Shown here piece by piece: positions 32,063 through 39,469 of a stretch of DNA of 39,469 nt. The DNA is from Solirubrobacterales bacterium (lineage in GTDB: Bacteria; Actinomycetota; Thermoleophilia; Solirubrobacterales; Solirubrobacteraceae), in assembly GCA_025963905.1 (NCBI GenBank), contig JAOPZW010000037.1:1-39469 (forward strand), given 5' to 3'. Within the stretch, counting starts at the first letter, position 1. Each line of letters opens with the position of its first letter. Under the pieces are notes generated by a model. That model was not told the DNA's origin. It ran no database searches and saw only the letters and a list, made by a program, of their open reading frames with translations. A program made the position numbers and the translations under genes.

Positions 32063-32779
32063 GTGCGCGATCCGGTCCGGGTCATCGTCGTCGTGGTCGT
32101 GCTGGTCGTCGTCGCCGGGGCGCTGAGGTCGGCGAGCTCGCACAGCGCCGCGCCGTCCTCCCGCCCTCGGTCCCCGGTCGCGGGGGCCGACTACCGTCTC
32201 GACGCCGCGACCGCCCAGCGCGTGGGCGCGCGCTTCCTCTCCCCCGAAGCTCGCCGGGCGACGTTCCGCTTCGACGGCGTCGCGCCGCTCGACCAGCAGG
32301 TCTTCCTGTCGGCTGTCGCCGCCGCCCGCCCGGAGGCACGGCGGCTGATCGGGCTCGTCGACGGACTCGTCTCGGTCAGCGTGGGGCCGACCGGTCCGGC
32401 GGCGCTGGGAGTGACGGCGGCCTACGACGGCGCGTATGCGATGAGGATCGACCTGGCCACCGTGACCGCGCGGCTCGGGCAGGCCGGCGTCGACCGCGTC
32501 GTCCTGCACGAGCTCGGGCACGTCGTCGACTTCGCGCTCCTGCCCGACGACCTGACGACCGCGCTCGATGCCGGCATCCCTCGGGGCTGGGGCTGTCAGG
32601 ACGGGAAGCTCGGAAGCTGCGCGTCGCGCGAGGAGCGCTTCGCCGAGAGCTTCGCGAAGTGGGCCACCGGCGACATCGGGGTCAACATCGACGCCGGCTA
32701 CAAGGTCCCGCCGCCCGGTCCCACGCTCGACGCGTGGGGAGCGCCGCTCGCGCCCTTCGGCCTCCCCGGCGGCGCCTGA
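32063..32779 (+). CDS. Exported zinc metallopeptidase candidate
   Basis: The protein has 238 residues from GTG. A strongly hydrophobic N-terminus (RVIVVVVVLVVVAGALRS) is an anchor or signal peptide, followed by a Ser/Pro-rich linker. The HExxH motif is HELGHVVDF (His149, Glu150, His153), and REERFAESFAKWATGD further on supplies a likely third ligand Glu195, as in gluzincins. Two Cys (GCQDGKLGSC) may form a disulfide. The role is probably wall or extracellular proteolysis, substrate unknown. The flanking genes are not obviously related. Confidence 0.72.
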   Translation: MRDPVRVIVVVVVLVVVAGALRSASSHSAAPSSRPRSPVAGADYRLDAATAQRVGARFLSPEARRATFRFDGVAPLDQQVFLSAVAAARPEARRLIGLVDGLVSVSVGPTGPAALGVTAAYDGAYAMRIDLATVTARLGQAGVDRVVLHELGHVVDFALLPDDLTTALDAGIPRGWGCQDGKLGSCASREERFAESFAKWATGDIGVNIDAGYKVPPPGPTLDAWGAPLAPFGLPGGA

Positions 32780-32899
32780 TCGCGCGTTCTGGACGCTTGG
32801 TCGATGCAAAGCCGCGTCGCACGGCACCTGGTCCGGACCCGTGGATAGAGTGCCGCCGCCGGGGAGGACGTCTGGTTCCGTCGTCGAGAGGTTGCGAAC

Positions 32900-35101
32900 A
32901 TGGGGTCCGCCCTTGCCGTGCCGGCTGTCGCCGTCCGCCGCGTCGCGCTCGTCCTGGCCGTCGGGCTGCTGGTGTTCCTGGCGCTCGCCGCCGCCGCGAT
33001 GGCGGGTCCGCGCGCCCTGTACGTGACGAACGCAGAGCACGCGACGGCGAGCGTGTCGTCGTTCCCGGTGGCCCTCGGCACCGGAGCCCTCGGGACCGAG
33101 ACCACGACGACGGGCGACGCGAGCGGGTCGAACTCGACGGCGTCGGCGATGTCGCCGGACGGCAAGTACCTCTATACCGCCAACGCCGGCGCGGACAGGA
33201 TCGATGTATTCAGCGTCGACCACACCGACGGGACGCTGTCGGCCTCGAGCCACACGGCACAGGTGCCCGGGATGGCGAGCATGTTCGCGCTCGCTGTCTC
33301 GCCGGACGGCCAGTACCTCTATGCCGTCGGCAACGACGGCCAGCACAATCCCGGCAGCAAGACGATGACGGCCGTCCAGGGCTTCAGCGTGGATGCGGTG
33401 GGTGGGTCGCTGACCCCCGATGGTGGGCTGGTCACCGACGGCGTAAGCCGCCCCTACGCGAATCCTGAGAACGGCCTGGCGATCGCCATCGCCCCCGACG
33501 GCAAGAACGTCTTCACCGCCACGTTCGCGGGCAACGAGATCTCCAACTTCCCGGTCGACGTCACGAACGGCCAGCTCGGCTCGCCGGCGAACGCCGACAA
33601 CGGATCGTCGGGCTCGAGTGGCCCGCTGAGCCTGAGCGTGTCGCCGAAGAACGACGCGCTGTACGTCGCCGACGACGGGAACGGCACGTCCGGCACCGAT
33701 GTCTCGGTCTATCCGCTCAGCGGCGGCGTGCTCGGCGCGCGCACCGACGTGCCCTCCGGCGGACTGAACCCGGGAGCGGTCGCGGTATCACCCGATGGCG
33801 CATGGCTCTACGTGACCAACGAGGGCGACGGCACCAGCGCGAATCCGGCGAGTGTCGCAAGCTTCGCGATCGACTCCGGCGGTGGCCTCACGTCGCCGCC
33901 GGCTATCGCGTCCGATCCGGGCGCCGGCTTTCCGCAGTCGATCGCGGTCGCGCCCGACGGTGGACACCTCTACGTGGGCAACATCACCAGCTCCCTGACC
34001 GGCAACGTCGAGACCTACAGCGCCGGCGCCGGCGGCTCCCTCACGCCGCTCGGCAACGGCGCCACCGATACGCTCCCGTACCTCGACGCGCTCGTGATCT
34101 CGCCCGACCAGGCGCCGACCGCCGCCCTCGCCGCGCCGGCGTCGCCCACGGCAGAGACGCCGATCACCCTGGACGCATCGAGCTCAAGCGACCCAGACGG
34201 GACGGTCGCCCGATACGACTGGAACTTCGGGGACGGCACGACGGCCACCGACGCGGGGCCGCATCCGGCCCACACCTACCACCAGACCGGCTCGGTCACG
34301 GCGACGGTGACGGTCACGGACAACGAGGGCTGCTCCACCACCCTCGTCCACACCGGCCAGACCGTCTCCTGCAACGGCTCGACGAGCGCCGTGACGTCGC
34401 GGATGTTCACGCTCACCAAGCCCGCGGGACCCACCTGCGCCGGCGACTCCGCGTCCACGGCGAACAACACGGCCGTCGACGTTCCGCTGACCTGCACCGG
34501 AGCCACGGCGCTGACCTATTCGGCGAGCGGCGCCGGTCCGAAGAAGGGCACCGCGACCGTGAGCGGCAGCACGCTGCACTACACCCCGGACCTCGGCGCA
34601 GTCGGGACGGACACGTTGACGGTCGTCGCGACCGACGCCTACGACCAGCCCGCCACCGAGACCGTCACGGTGGCGATCGGAGCGCCTGCCGCCGGAGCGT
34701 CGGGCGGGGCCGGACCGGGCGCGGGCGGACCGGCCGTCGACCACCACTACGACCTCGCCCACACGGTTCGCCTCATCGTCTCCCACGGCCTCGTGCGATT
34801 GGCCCTGCACACACGCCGGCTGGCGATCCCGCTGCAGAACGACAACCCCGTATCGACCACGGGTACCGCGACGGCGGTCGTACCCGGCTCGGCCAAGGCG
34901 CTCGCGACCAACGCGATCTCCGTGTCCGGTGCGACCACCAGGACGCTCTACCTCGAGCTGAGCCTCGACGCGCTGAAGCGCCTGCACGCAAGGCACGTCT
35001 ACGCCATGAACATCGTGCTCGATGTCACCGACGCGGCCGGGGACCATGCGGTGGTGACCGGGCACTACCTGCTCGCCGGGCCTCGGCGCCATCATCGCTA
35101 G
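32900..35101 (+). CDS. Secreted beta-propeller protein with PKD and Ig-like domains
   Basis: The protein has 733 residues. The signal peptide is at about 10-36. Residues 37-400 contain repeated blades with SPDGKYLYTANAG, SPDGQYLYAVGND, APDGKNVFTATFAG, SPDGAWLYVTNEG and APDGGHLYVGNI, the pattern of 6-phosphogluconolactonase-like (YVTN) propellers. A PKD domain follows at about 403-480 (ASSSSDPDGTVARYDWNFGDGT, HTYHQTGSVTATVTVTDNEG), then an Ig-like domain (ALTYSASGAGPKKGTATV, DTLTVVATDAYDQPATETVTV) and a Gly-rich linker, with a beta-rich end. There is no LPxTG sortase motif. Probably a surface or adhesive protein; enzyme activity is not evident. Confidence 0.88.
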   Translation: MGSALAVPAVAVRRVALVLAVGLLVFLALAAAAMAGPRALYVTNAEHATASVSSFPVALGTGALGTETTTTGDASGSNSTASAMSPDGKYLYTANAGADRIDVFSVDHTDGTLSASSHTAQVPGMASMFALAVSPDGQYLYAVGNDGQHNPGSKTMTAVQGFSVDAVGGSLTPDGGLVTDGVSRPYANPENGLAIAIAPDGKNVFTATFAGNEISNFPVDVTNGQLGSPANADNGSSGSSGPLSLSVSPKNDALYVADDGNGTSGTDVSVYPLSGGVLGARTDVPSGGLNPGAVAVSPDGAWLYVTNEGDGTSANPASVASFAIDSGGGLTSPPAIASDPGAGFPQSIAVAPDGGHLYVGNITSSLTGNVETYSAGAGGSLTPLGNGATDTLPYLDALVISPDQAPTAALAAPASPTAETPITLDASSSSDPDGTVARYDWNFGDGTTATDAGPHPAHTYHQTGSVTATVTVTDNEGCSTTLVHTGQTVSCNGSTSAVTSRMFTLTKPAGPTCAGDSASTANNTAVDVPLTCTGATALTYSASGAGPKKGTATVSGSTLHYTPDLGAVGTDTLTVVATDAYDQPATETVTVAIGAPAAGASGGAGPGAGGPAVDHHYDLAHTVRLIVSHGLVRLALHTRRLAIPLQNDNPVSTTGTATAVVPGSAKALATNAISVSGATTRTLYLELSLDALKRLHARHVYAMNIVLDVTDAAGDHAVVTGHYLLAGPRRHHR

Positions 35102-35121
35102 CGCGCCGGCGAGTGGTCCTC

Positions 35122-35559
35122 CTACAGCGCGAGCGCTCGCGCGAGGGCGGCCGCGACATCGGACTCGATGACGTCGCTGGGCTCCCAGGGGCCGAGCCGG
35201 GGCGTGCCGAGCGCGGTCCGCTCGACGCGGGCGTACTCGTAGGCCTGGGCGATGCCGCCGAGGACCACCAGGACGATCGCCGCCACCGGCTCGCCCTCGA
35301 TCTCCAGGTCGGCGTGCAGCGCGACGGCGGCCCGGCGGGCGCCGAGCGCGTGCGGCAGCTCGGCCAGTCCGGGGTCGCGGAGCACGCGCAGCGCATGCGT
35401 GTCGGCGCGGGCCAGCGGAAGGACGCGGACCTCGGTGCGCTCCGTCACCAGCAGCGGCTCGAGGATCCACCAGCGATCGTCGGCGTGGGCCCGGGCCTCG
35501 TCTTCGACCGCAGCGCGGGCGACCGCGGTGAAGCGCTCGAAGGAACCGGCGTCGGGCAT
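35122..35559 (-). CDS. Hypothetical protein
   Basis: The protein has 145 residues from ATG 35559; an in-frame ATG at 35592 would add 11 residues. It has no signal peptide or Cys. FTAVARAAVEDEARAHADDRWWILEPLLVTE and VALHADLEIEGEPVAAIVLVVLGG suggest an alpha/beta fold. No known family is recognised. It converges on the propeller gene with a 20-base gap and is divergent from the gal genes. Confidence 0.6.
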   Translation of the reverse strand: MPDAGSFERFTAVARAAVEDEARAHADDRWWILEPLLVTERTEVRVLPLARADTHALRVLRDPGLAELPHALGARRAAVALHADLEIEGEPVAAIVLVVLGGIAQAYEYARVERTALGTPRLGPWEPSDVIESDVAAALARALAL

Positions 35560-35717
35560 GGGACGCAAGCCTACGCGGGACTGGGAACCCATCTCGGTAG
35601 GTCGCGGCCGCAGGGCACCGTTCCGCGGCGACAGTCGTCATCCACAGCCCGGCACCCTGCGCCCACGCCCTTCACCGAGATGGACTCCAACCCACGCCCA
35701 CCGGGTATCTCCGCGGG

Positions 35718-35885
35718 GTGACCGATCCCGCCGAGCCCGCCGTCGAGCCCGGTCCCGACCCCGAGCGTCCGGGCACCGAGCGCGCCGGCGAGCCCGAACG
35801 GGTGGGGCCGGTCGCCCTGCAGCGTTATCGCAAGGCCGACGGACGACAGCTCGTCCTGTACCGGCTGTCCCCCGACCGATCGTGA
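35718..35885 (+). CDS. 55-residue leader ORF coupled to galT
   Basis: This frame was read directly from the sequence. From GTG 35718 it encodes an acidic, Pro/Glu-rich start (TDPAEPAVEPGPDPERPGT) and a folded-looking end (VALQRYRKADGRQLVLYRLSPDRS). The stop overlaps the galT GTG start (GTGA). Codon third positions are G/C-rich as in real genes. It may be a conserved small protein or a translated leader that controls galT expression. No ribosome site is certain. Confidence 0.5.
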   Translation: MTDPAEPAVEPGPDPERPGTERAGEPERVGPVALQRYRKADGRQLVLYRLSPDRS

Positions 35886-36793
35886 CGACCACGCGCTTCA
35901 ACGAGCTGCGCGGCGAGGACGTCCTCTACGCGATCCACCGCCAGGACCGGACGTTCCTGCCCAGCGAGGCCGACTGCCCGCTCTGCCCGACCCTGCCGGG
36001 TCGCCCGGAGACCGAGATCCCCTTCAGCCGGTTCGAGCTCGCCGTCTTCGAAAACCGCTTCCCGGCGATGGAGTCCCCCGAAGGAGCGTGCGAGGTCGTG
36101 GTCTACACCGACGACCATCACGGCTCGTTCAACCGCCTGGCGCCCGAGCGCGCGGAGGCGCTCATGTGGGTCTGGCGCCATCGGTACGCCGAGCTCTCCG
36201 CGCGGCCCGACGTGGACTACGTGCTCATCTTCGAGAACCGCGGGGTGGAGGTGGGCGTGACGCTCCACCACCCCCACGGCCAGATCTACGCGTTTCCCTT
36301 CGTGCCGCCGGTGCCCCTGCGCGAGCGCGAGGCGGACGCCCGGCTGGGGGGCTGTGCCGTGTGCGCGCTCTGCGCGCGCGAGCGTCAGGACGGATCTCGC
36401 CTCGTGGTCGAGGACGAGACGGTGGCCGCCTACGTCCCCTTCGCCGCCCGCTGGCCCTACGAGGTCCACGTCGTCCTGCGCGAGCACCGCCCGAGCCTGA
36501 CCGCGTGCACGCCCGCGGAGCTGCGCTCGCTGGCCGGCATCCTCCAGGCGGTCACCCGTGGCTATGACGCGCTGTTCGACCGCCCGTTCCCGTACATCAT
36601 GTGCCTGCATCAGGCGCCGACGGACGGCGGCACAGACGGGCACCTGCACGTCGAGTTCTATCCCCCGCTGCGCGCCGCCGACAAGCTGAAGTACCCCGCC
36701 GGATCCGAGCAGGGCGCAGGCACCTTCGTCCAGGACACGCTGCCCGAGGAGTCGGCGGCCGCGCTGCGTGAGGCGGTGCGGCGTGCCGCGTGA
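35882..36793 (+). CDS. galT: Galactose-1-phosphate uridylyltransferase
   Basis: The protein has 303 residues from GTG. It exchanges galactose-1-phosphate with UDP-glucose in the Leloir pathway. The active site HPHGQ is at 130-134 with nucleophile His132, preceded by Asn119 (FENRG). Zinc ligands start with Cys32/Cys35 (DCPLCP). A second HLHVEFYPP segment near 258-266 belongs to the C-terminal half. It is coupled at both ends: GTGA with the leader ORF, and an 11-base overlap with galK. Confidence 0.93.
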   Translation: MTTTRFNELRGEDVLYAIHRQDRTFLPSEADCPLCPTLPGRPETEIPFSRFELAVFENRFPAMESPEGACEVVVYTDDHHGSFNRLAPERAEALMWVWRHRYAELSARPDVDYVLIFENRGVEVGVTLHHPHGQIYAFPFVPPVPLREREADARLGGCAVCALCARERQDGSRLVVEDETVAAYVPFAARWPYEVHVVLREHRPSLTACTPAELRSLAGILQAVTRGYDALFDRPFPYIMCLHQAPTDGGTDGHLHVEFYPPLRAADKLKYPAGSEQGAGTFVQDTLPEESAAALREAVRRAA

Positions 36794-37841
36794 AGGAGCG
36801 GCCTCCCGCACGCGCGTCGTCGCGTTCGGCCCCGGGCGGGTGAACCTCATCGGCGAGCACACCGACTATGCCGGCGGGCTCAGCCTGCCGTTCGCGATCG
36901 AGGAGGGCGTCACGGTGACCGCGACCGCGATCGCGGGCGGCGACGTCGAGGCTCATGCGGTGGACCTCGGCGAGGAGGACAGCTTCCCGCTGGCCGATCC
37001 GGGCCGCGATGCCGCGGGCTGGCGCGCGTTCGTCCGCGGCACCGCCGCGGAGCTGACCGCGTCCGGCCACGAGCTGCGCCCCGCCCGCCTGGAGATCACC
37101 GGCACGGTGCCGGAGGGCTCCGGGTTGTCGTCGTCGGCGGCCCTCGAGGTCGCATTGGCACTGGCCCTCCTCGCGCTGGCGGGCGAGGACGAGCCCGACC
37201 GCGTGGCGCTGGCGCGCCTGTGCTCCCGCGTCGAGAACGACTGGGTGGGCGCCAACACCGGCCTGCTGGACCAGCTCGCGGCGCTGCTGGGCGAGCAGGG
37301 CCACGCGCTCCGGATCGACTTCCGCTCACTGCGGGTCACGCACGTGCCGCTGGAGATCGGCGACTGGCGGCTCGTGACGGTCGATTCGGGCGAGGCCCAT
37401 ACTCACGCGGGCTCGGGCTACAACGCCCGCCGGCGCGAGTGCGAGGAGGCGGCCCGCCGGCTCGGCCTCGACAGCCTGCGTGACGCGCAGGAGGCGGATC
37501 TGGCGCGCCTGCCCGTCCCCCTGGACCGCCGCGTGCGCCATGTGCTGGGAGAGAACGCACGCGTCGATGCGACGGTCGACGCGCTGCGCGAGGGCGACCT
37601 CGCGCGGGTCGGTCGCCTGCTCGACGGCTCCCACACCAGCATGCGCGATCTGTACGACGCCTCGACCGCCGCGGTCGAGCGCACCGTCGCCGCGCTGAAG
37701 GACGTGGGCGCGGCCGGCGCGCGGATGGTCGGAGGCGGGTTCGGCGGCCACGTACTGGCGCTGTTCGGGCCCGGCGACCGCCCGCCGCACGGCGCGCGAC
37801 CGGTCTCCCCCGGCCCGGGCGCCCGGATCGTCGAGCGCTGA
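36783..37841 (+). CDS. galK: Galactokinase
   Basis: The protein has 352 residues from GTG 36783, overlapping galT by 11 bases. It phosphorylates galactose with ATP. The galactokinase signature GRVNLIGEHTDYAGG is at 18-32; the GHMP ATP loop is PEGSGLSSSAALEV; the third GHMP motif is MVGGGFGGHVLALF. Gal epimerase and mutarotase are not in the window. It ends 14 bases from the convergent membrane protein gene. Confidence 0.93.
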   Translation: MPREGAASRTRVVAFGPGRVNLIGEHTDYAGGLSLPFAIEEGVTVTATAIAGGDVEAHAVDLGEEDSFPLADPGRDAAGWRAFVRGTAAELTASGHELRPARLEITGTVPEGSGLSSSAALEVALALALLALAGEDEPDRVALARLCSRVENDWVGANTGLLDQLAALLGEQGHALRIDFRSLRVTHVPLEIGDWRLVTVDSGEAHTHAGSGYNARRRECEEAARRLGLDSLRDAQEADLARLPVPLDRRVRHVLGENARVDATVDALREGDLARVGRLLDGSHTSMRDLYDASTAAVERTVAALKDVGAAGARMVGGGFGGHVLALFGPGDRPPHGARPVSPGPGARIVER

Positions 37842-37855
37842 CGCGGCCGGTCGGC

Positions 37856-38200
37856 TCAGCTCGGTGCGCGGCGCAGGCGGCCCGAGCCCCGTCCGCGGCG
37901 CTCGGGCGGATCGGGCATGACCGGCCGCTGCAGCGCCCACACGATCATGAAGACGCCGAAGACCAGCATGCCCAGGCCGGTCCACAGGTCGACGTTGATG
38001 CCCGCTGCCTTGTGCTTGATCGCTGACGTCCCGACGATCCCGGTCACCACCAGGACCGCCCCGTAGAGGAGGAACAGGCCGCCGATGATCCGGCGGATGT
38101 CGAAGCGGTTGGCGATGATCGCGGCCTTGGCCTCGTCCTCGTCGCTGAGGTCGCCGGCTCCCGGCGACGCCGGACCGTGGGATGGCTGCTGTTCGGCCAT
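37856..38200 (-). CDS. Small two-helix membrane protein, symporter-linked
   Basis: The protein has 114 residues. An acidic N-terminal tail is followed by two hydrophobic helices (IIGGLFLLYGAVLVVTGIVG and WTGLGMLVFGVFMIVWAL), with a basic, Pro/Arg-rich C-terminus. It starts 13 bases after the symporter gene stop and is surely cotranscribed. It may be an accessory or stabilising subunit. The family is not assigned. Confidence 0.75.
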   Translation of the reverse strand: MAEQQPSHGPASPGAGDLSDEDEAKAAIIANRFDIRRIIGGLFLLYGAVLVVTGIVGTSAIKHKAAGINVDLWTGLGMLVFGVFMIVWALQRPVMPDPPERRGRGSGRLRRAPS

Positions 38201-38213
38201 GCGCTCGTCTCCC

Positions 38214-39469
38214 CTAGATGAAGATGATGTTCAGGATGACCACGAGAGCGATCGCGCCCCCGCCGAGCACCCACGTCGAGCGGTACCAGGCATCGTCGCC
38301 CGCGAGCTCGTCCGTCGTCTCGCCCTCGCGCGGCGGCAGGCCCCAGACGAGGCCGCGCAGCTCGTCCTCGGGCTTCGGCCGCGTGAAGAGCGACACGCCG
38401 ACCGTGACAACCGCGTCGGCCAGGAAGGCGATGATCGCCCCCCAGAAGCTCGCCGCCAGCTGCGACCCGAGATGGATCGTGCCGGTCGAGTACAGCTCGT
38501 GCGTCCCGAACGCGCCGGCGAAGCCGGCCACCAGCCCCCAGAAGCCCGCCCACGGGGTGGAGCGCTTCCAGAACATCGCGATGATGAATGTGGCGAACAG
38601 CGGCGCGTTGAAGTACGAGAACAGCAGCTGGACGTAGTTCATGATGTTCGAGTAGCCCTTGGCGATGAACGCCGTGGCCACCGACACCACCAGGCCGCCG
38701 AAGGTCGCGATGCGCCCCACGCGCAGGTAGTAGCTCTCGTCGCGCTCCTTGCGGACGTAGGACTGCCACAGGTCGTACGTGACGACTGTGTTGAACGAGG
38801 TGACGTTCGCCGCGACGCCGGCCATGAACGCCGCCAGCAGGCCGGTCACCGCCAGGCCCAGCATCCCCTCGGGGAAGTAGCGCCCGATCAGCAGCGGGAT
38901 CGCGTTGTTGTACTGGAGGTTCGGGTCCTTGCTGCCCAGGCCCTTGACGCTGGCGAGCGCCACGAGCCCCGGGATGATCGTGAGCGCCGGGATGAAGATC
39001 TTCGGGTAGGCGCCGATCAGCGGCGTGCGGCGCGCCGCCGACAGGTTCTTGGCCGACAGCGCGCGCTGGACCTCGGCGAAGTTCGTCGTCCAGTATCCGA
39101 AGGAGAGCACGAAGCCCAGGCCGAAGACGATCGCGATCCAGTTCGCCTGGATGGGGTTGGTCACGTGACCGATCCCGAGGCCCTGCCAGGCGTGGAGCCC
39201 GCCCTCGCCGAGCTTGGTGTGCCGGACCTTGTTCTCCAGGCCGCTCCAGCCGCCCATGTCGTGCAACGCCACGAGCATCAGGGGGAACAGGCTCGCCACG
39301 ATGATGAAGAACTGCAGGACCTCGTTGTAGATCGCCGAGGTCAGGCCGCCGAGCGTGATGTAGGCCAGGACGATGAGCGCGGCGACGACGATCGCCACGC
39401 TGATCGACCAGCCGAGCATGAGGTGGACGATGAGCGCGAGCGCGTAGAGGTTGACGCCGGCGATGAGGA
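38214..39469 (-). CDS. Sodium:solute symporter (SSS family), N-terminus beyond window
   Basis: The frame is open to the window edge, so the N-terminal helices are missing; the sequence continues in frame upstream of the first visible ATG (39419) with NLYALALIVHL. The remaining 418 residues contain the SSS-family helix ITLGGLTSAIYNEVLQFF and many further helices, with GYWTTNFAEVQRALSAKN and AAFMAGVAANVTSFNTVVTYDLWQ as the conserved core. The family imports sugars, amino acids or other solutes with sodium; the WTTNFAEVQRALSAK region is SglT-like. Next to galT-galK, sugar (galactose) uptake is plausible but not proved. Confidence 0.88.
   Translation of the reverse strand, partial: LIAGVNLYALALIVHLMLGWSISVAIVVAALIVLAYITLGGLTSAIYNEVLQFFIIVASLFPLMLVALHDMGGWSGLENKVRHTKLGEGGLHAWQGLGIGHVTNPIQANWIAIVFGLGFVLSFGYWTTNFAEVQRALSAKNLSAARRTPLIGAYPKIFIPALTIIPGLVALASVKGLGSKDPNLQYNNAIPLLIGRYFPEGMLGLAVTGLLAAFMAGVAANVTSFNTVVTYDLWQSYVRKERDESYYLRVGRIATFGGLVVSVATAFIAKGYSNIMNYVQLLFSYFNAPLFATFIIAMFWKRSTPWAGFWGLVAGFAGAFGTHELYSTGTIHLGSQLAASFWGAIIAFLADAVVTVGVSLFTRPKPEDELRGLVWGLPPREGETTDELAGDDAWYRSTWVLGGGAIALVVILNIIFI

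Overview
The window is very GC-rich chromosomal DNA, densely packed with genes and codons ending in G or C. GTG starts are frequent, and neighbouring genes are often joined by 4-base ATGA or GTGA overlaps. The gene set points to a high-GC actinobacterium, most likely of the Thermoleophilia/Solirubrobacterales group. Clues are DrrAB-type exporters, NarL and OmpR regulators, a secreted protein starting with a KHNVVGYIALFAALGGTSYA-type segment, and many small Gly/Pro-rich secreted proteins. The lineage is an inference from protein style, not a search result. No rRNA, tRNA, CRISPR array, phage or insertion sequence was seen.

Layout. 1-4640 (minus): a low-complexity secreted protein cut by the window edge, a NarL-type response regulator, a condensation/wax-ester-synthase-like acyltransferase, a secreted lipase, and a winged-helix regulator translationally coupled to the lipase. 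4849-11310 (plus): pyruvate kinase, a small secreted protein, an alpha/beta hydrolase overlapping a CoA-transferase, then a DrrA/DrrB exporter pair. 11307-11474 is a long imperfect inverted repeat between convergent genes. 11544-12449 (minus) is another hydrolase. 12603-16458 (plus) is an apparent operon: a regulator with a degenerate kinase core and LuxR output, an NmrA-type reductase, a small helical protein, and a PHA-synthase-like protein. 16503-18430 holds three secreted proteins with Gly-Pro or collagen-like segments. 18631-19598 holds small proteins of unknown function.

19644-25354 (minus) is the most interesting block. It appears to be one seven-gene operon: a Ser/Thr/Ala-rich anchored protein, ApbE flavin transferase, a ferric-reductase-like haem membrane protein, a NuoF-like flavoprotein, a small ferredoxin, an OmpR response regulator and a histidine kinase. 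Three hexamers spaced exactly 11 bp apart lie just upstream and look like an OmpR-family operator. The block reads as an NADH-to-envelope electron-transfer system with its own two-component control.

25472-26086 (plus) is a secreted protein. 26125-31661 (minus) is a polyamine-type ABC transporter operon, potADBC, ending in an FAD-dependent amine oxidase. 31819-35101 (plus) holds a short membrane protein that may be a truncated flippase-like gene, a secreted metallopeptidase candidate and a large beta-propeller/PKD surface protein. 35122-35559 (minus) is an unknown protein. 35718-37841 (plus) is a galactose unit: a 55-residue leader ORF, galT and galK, each overlapping the next. Facing it are a two-helix membrane protein and a sodium:solute symporter whose N-terminus lies beyond the window, plausibly the sugar uptake step. 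Strong hairpins at 6763-6790, 16457-16487 and 18486-18512 separate several units.
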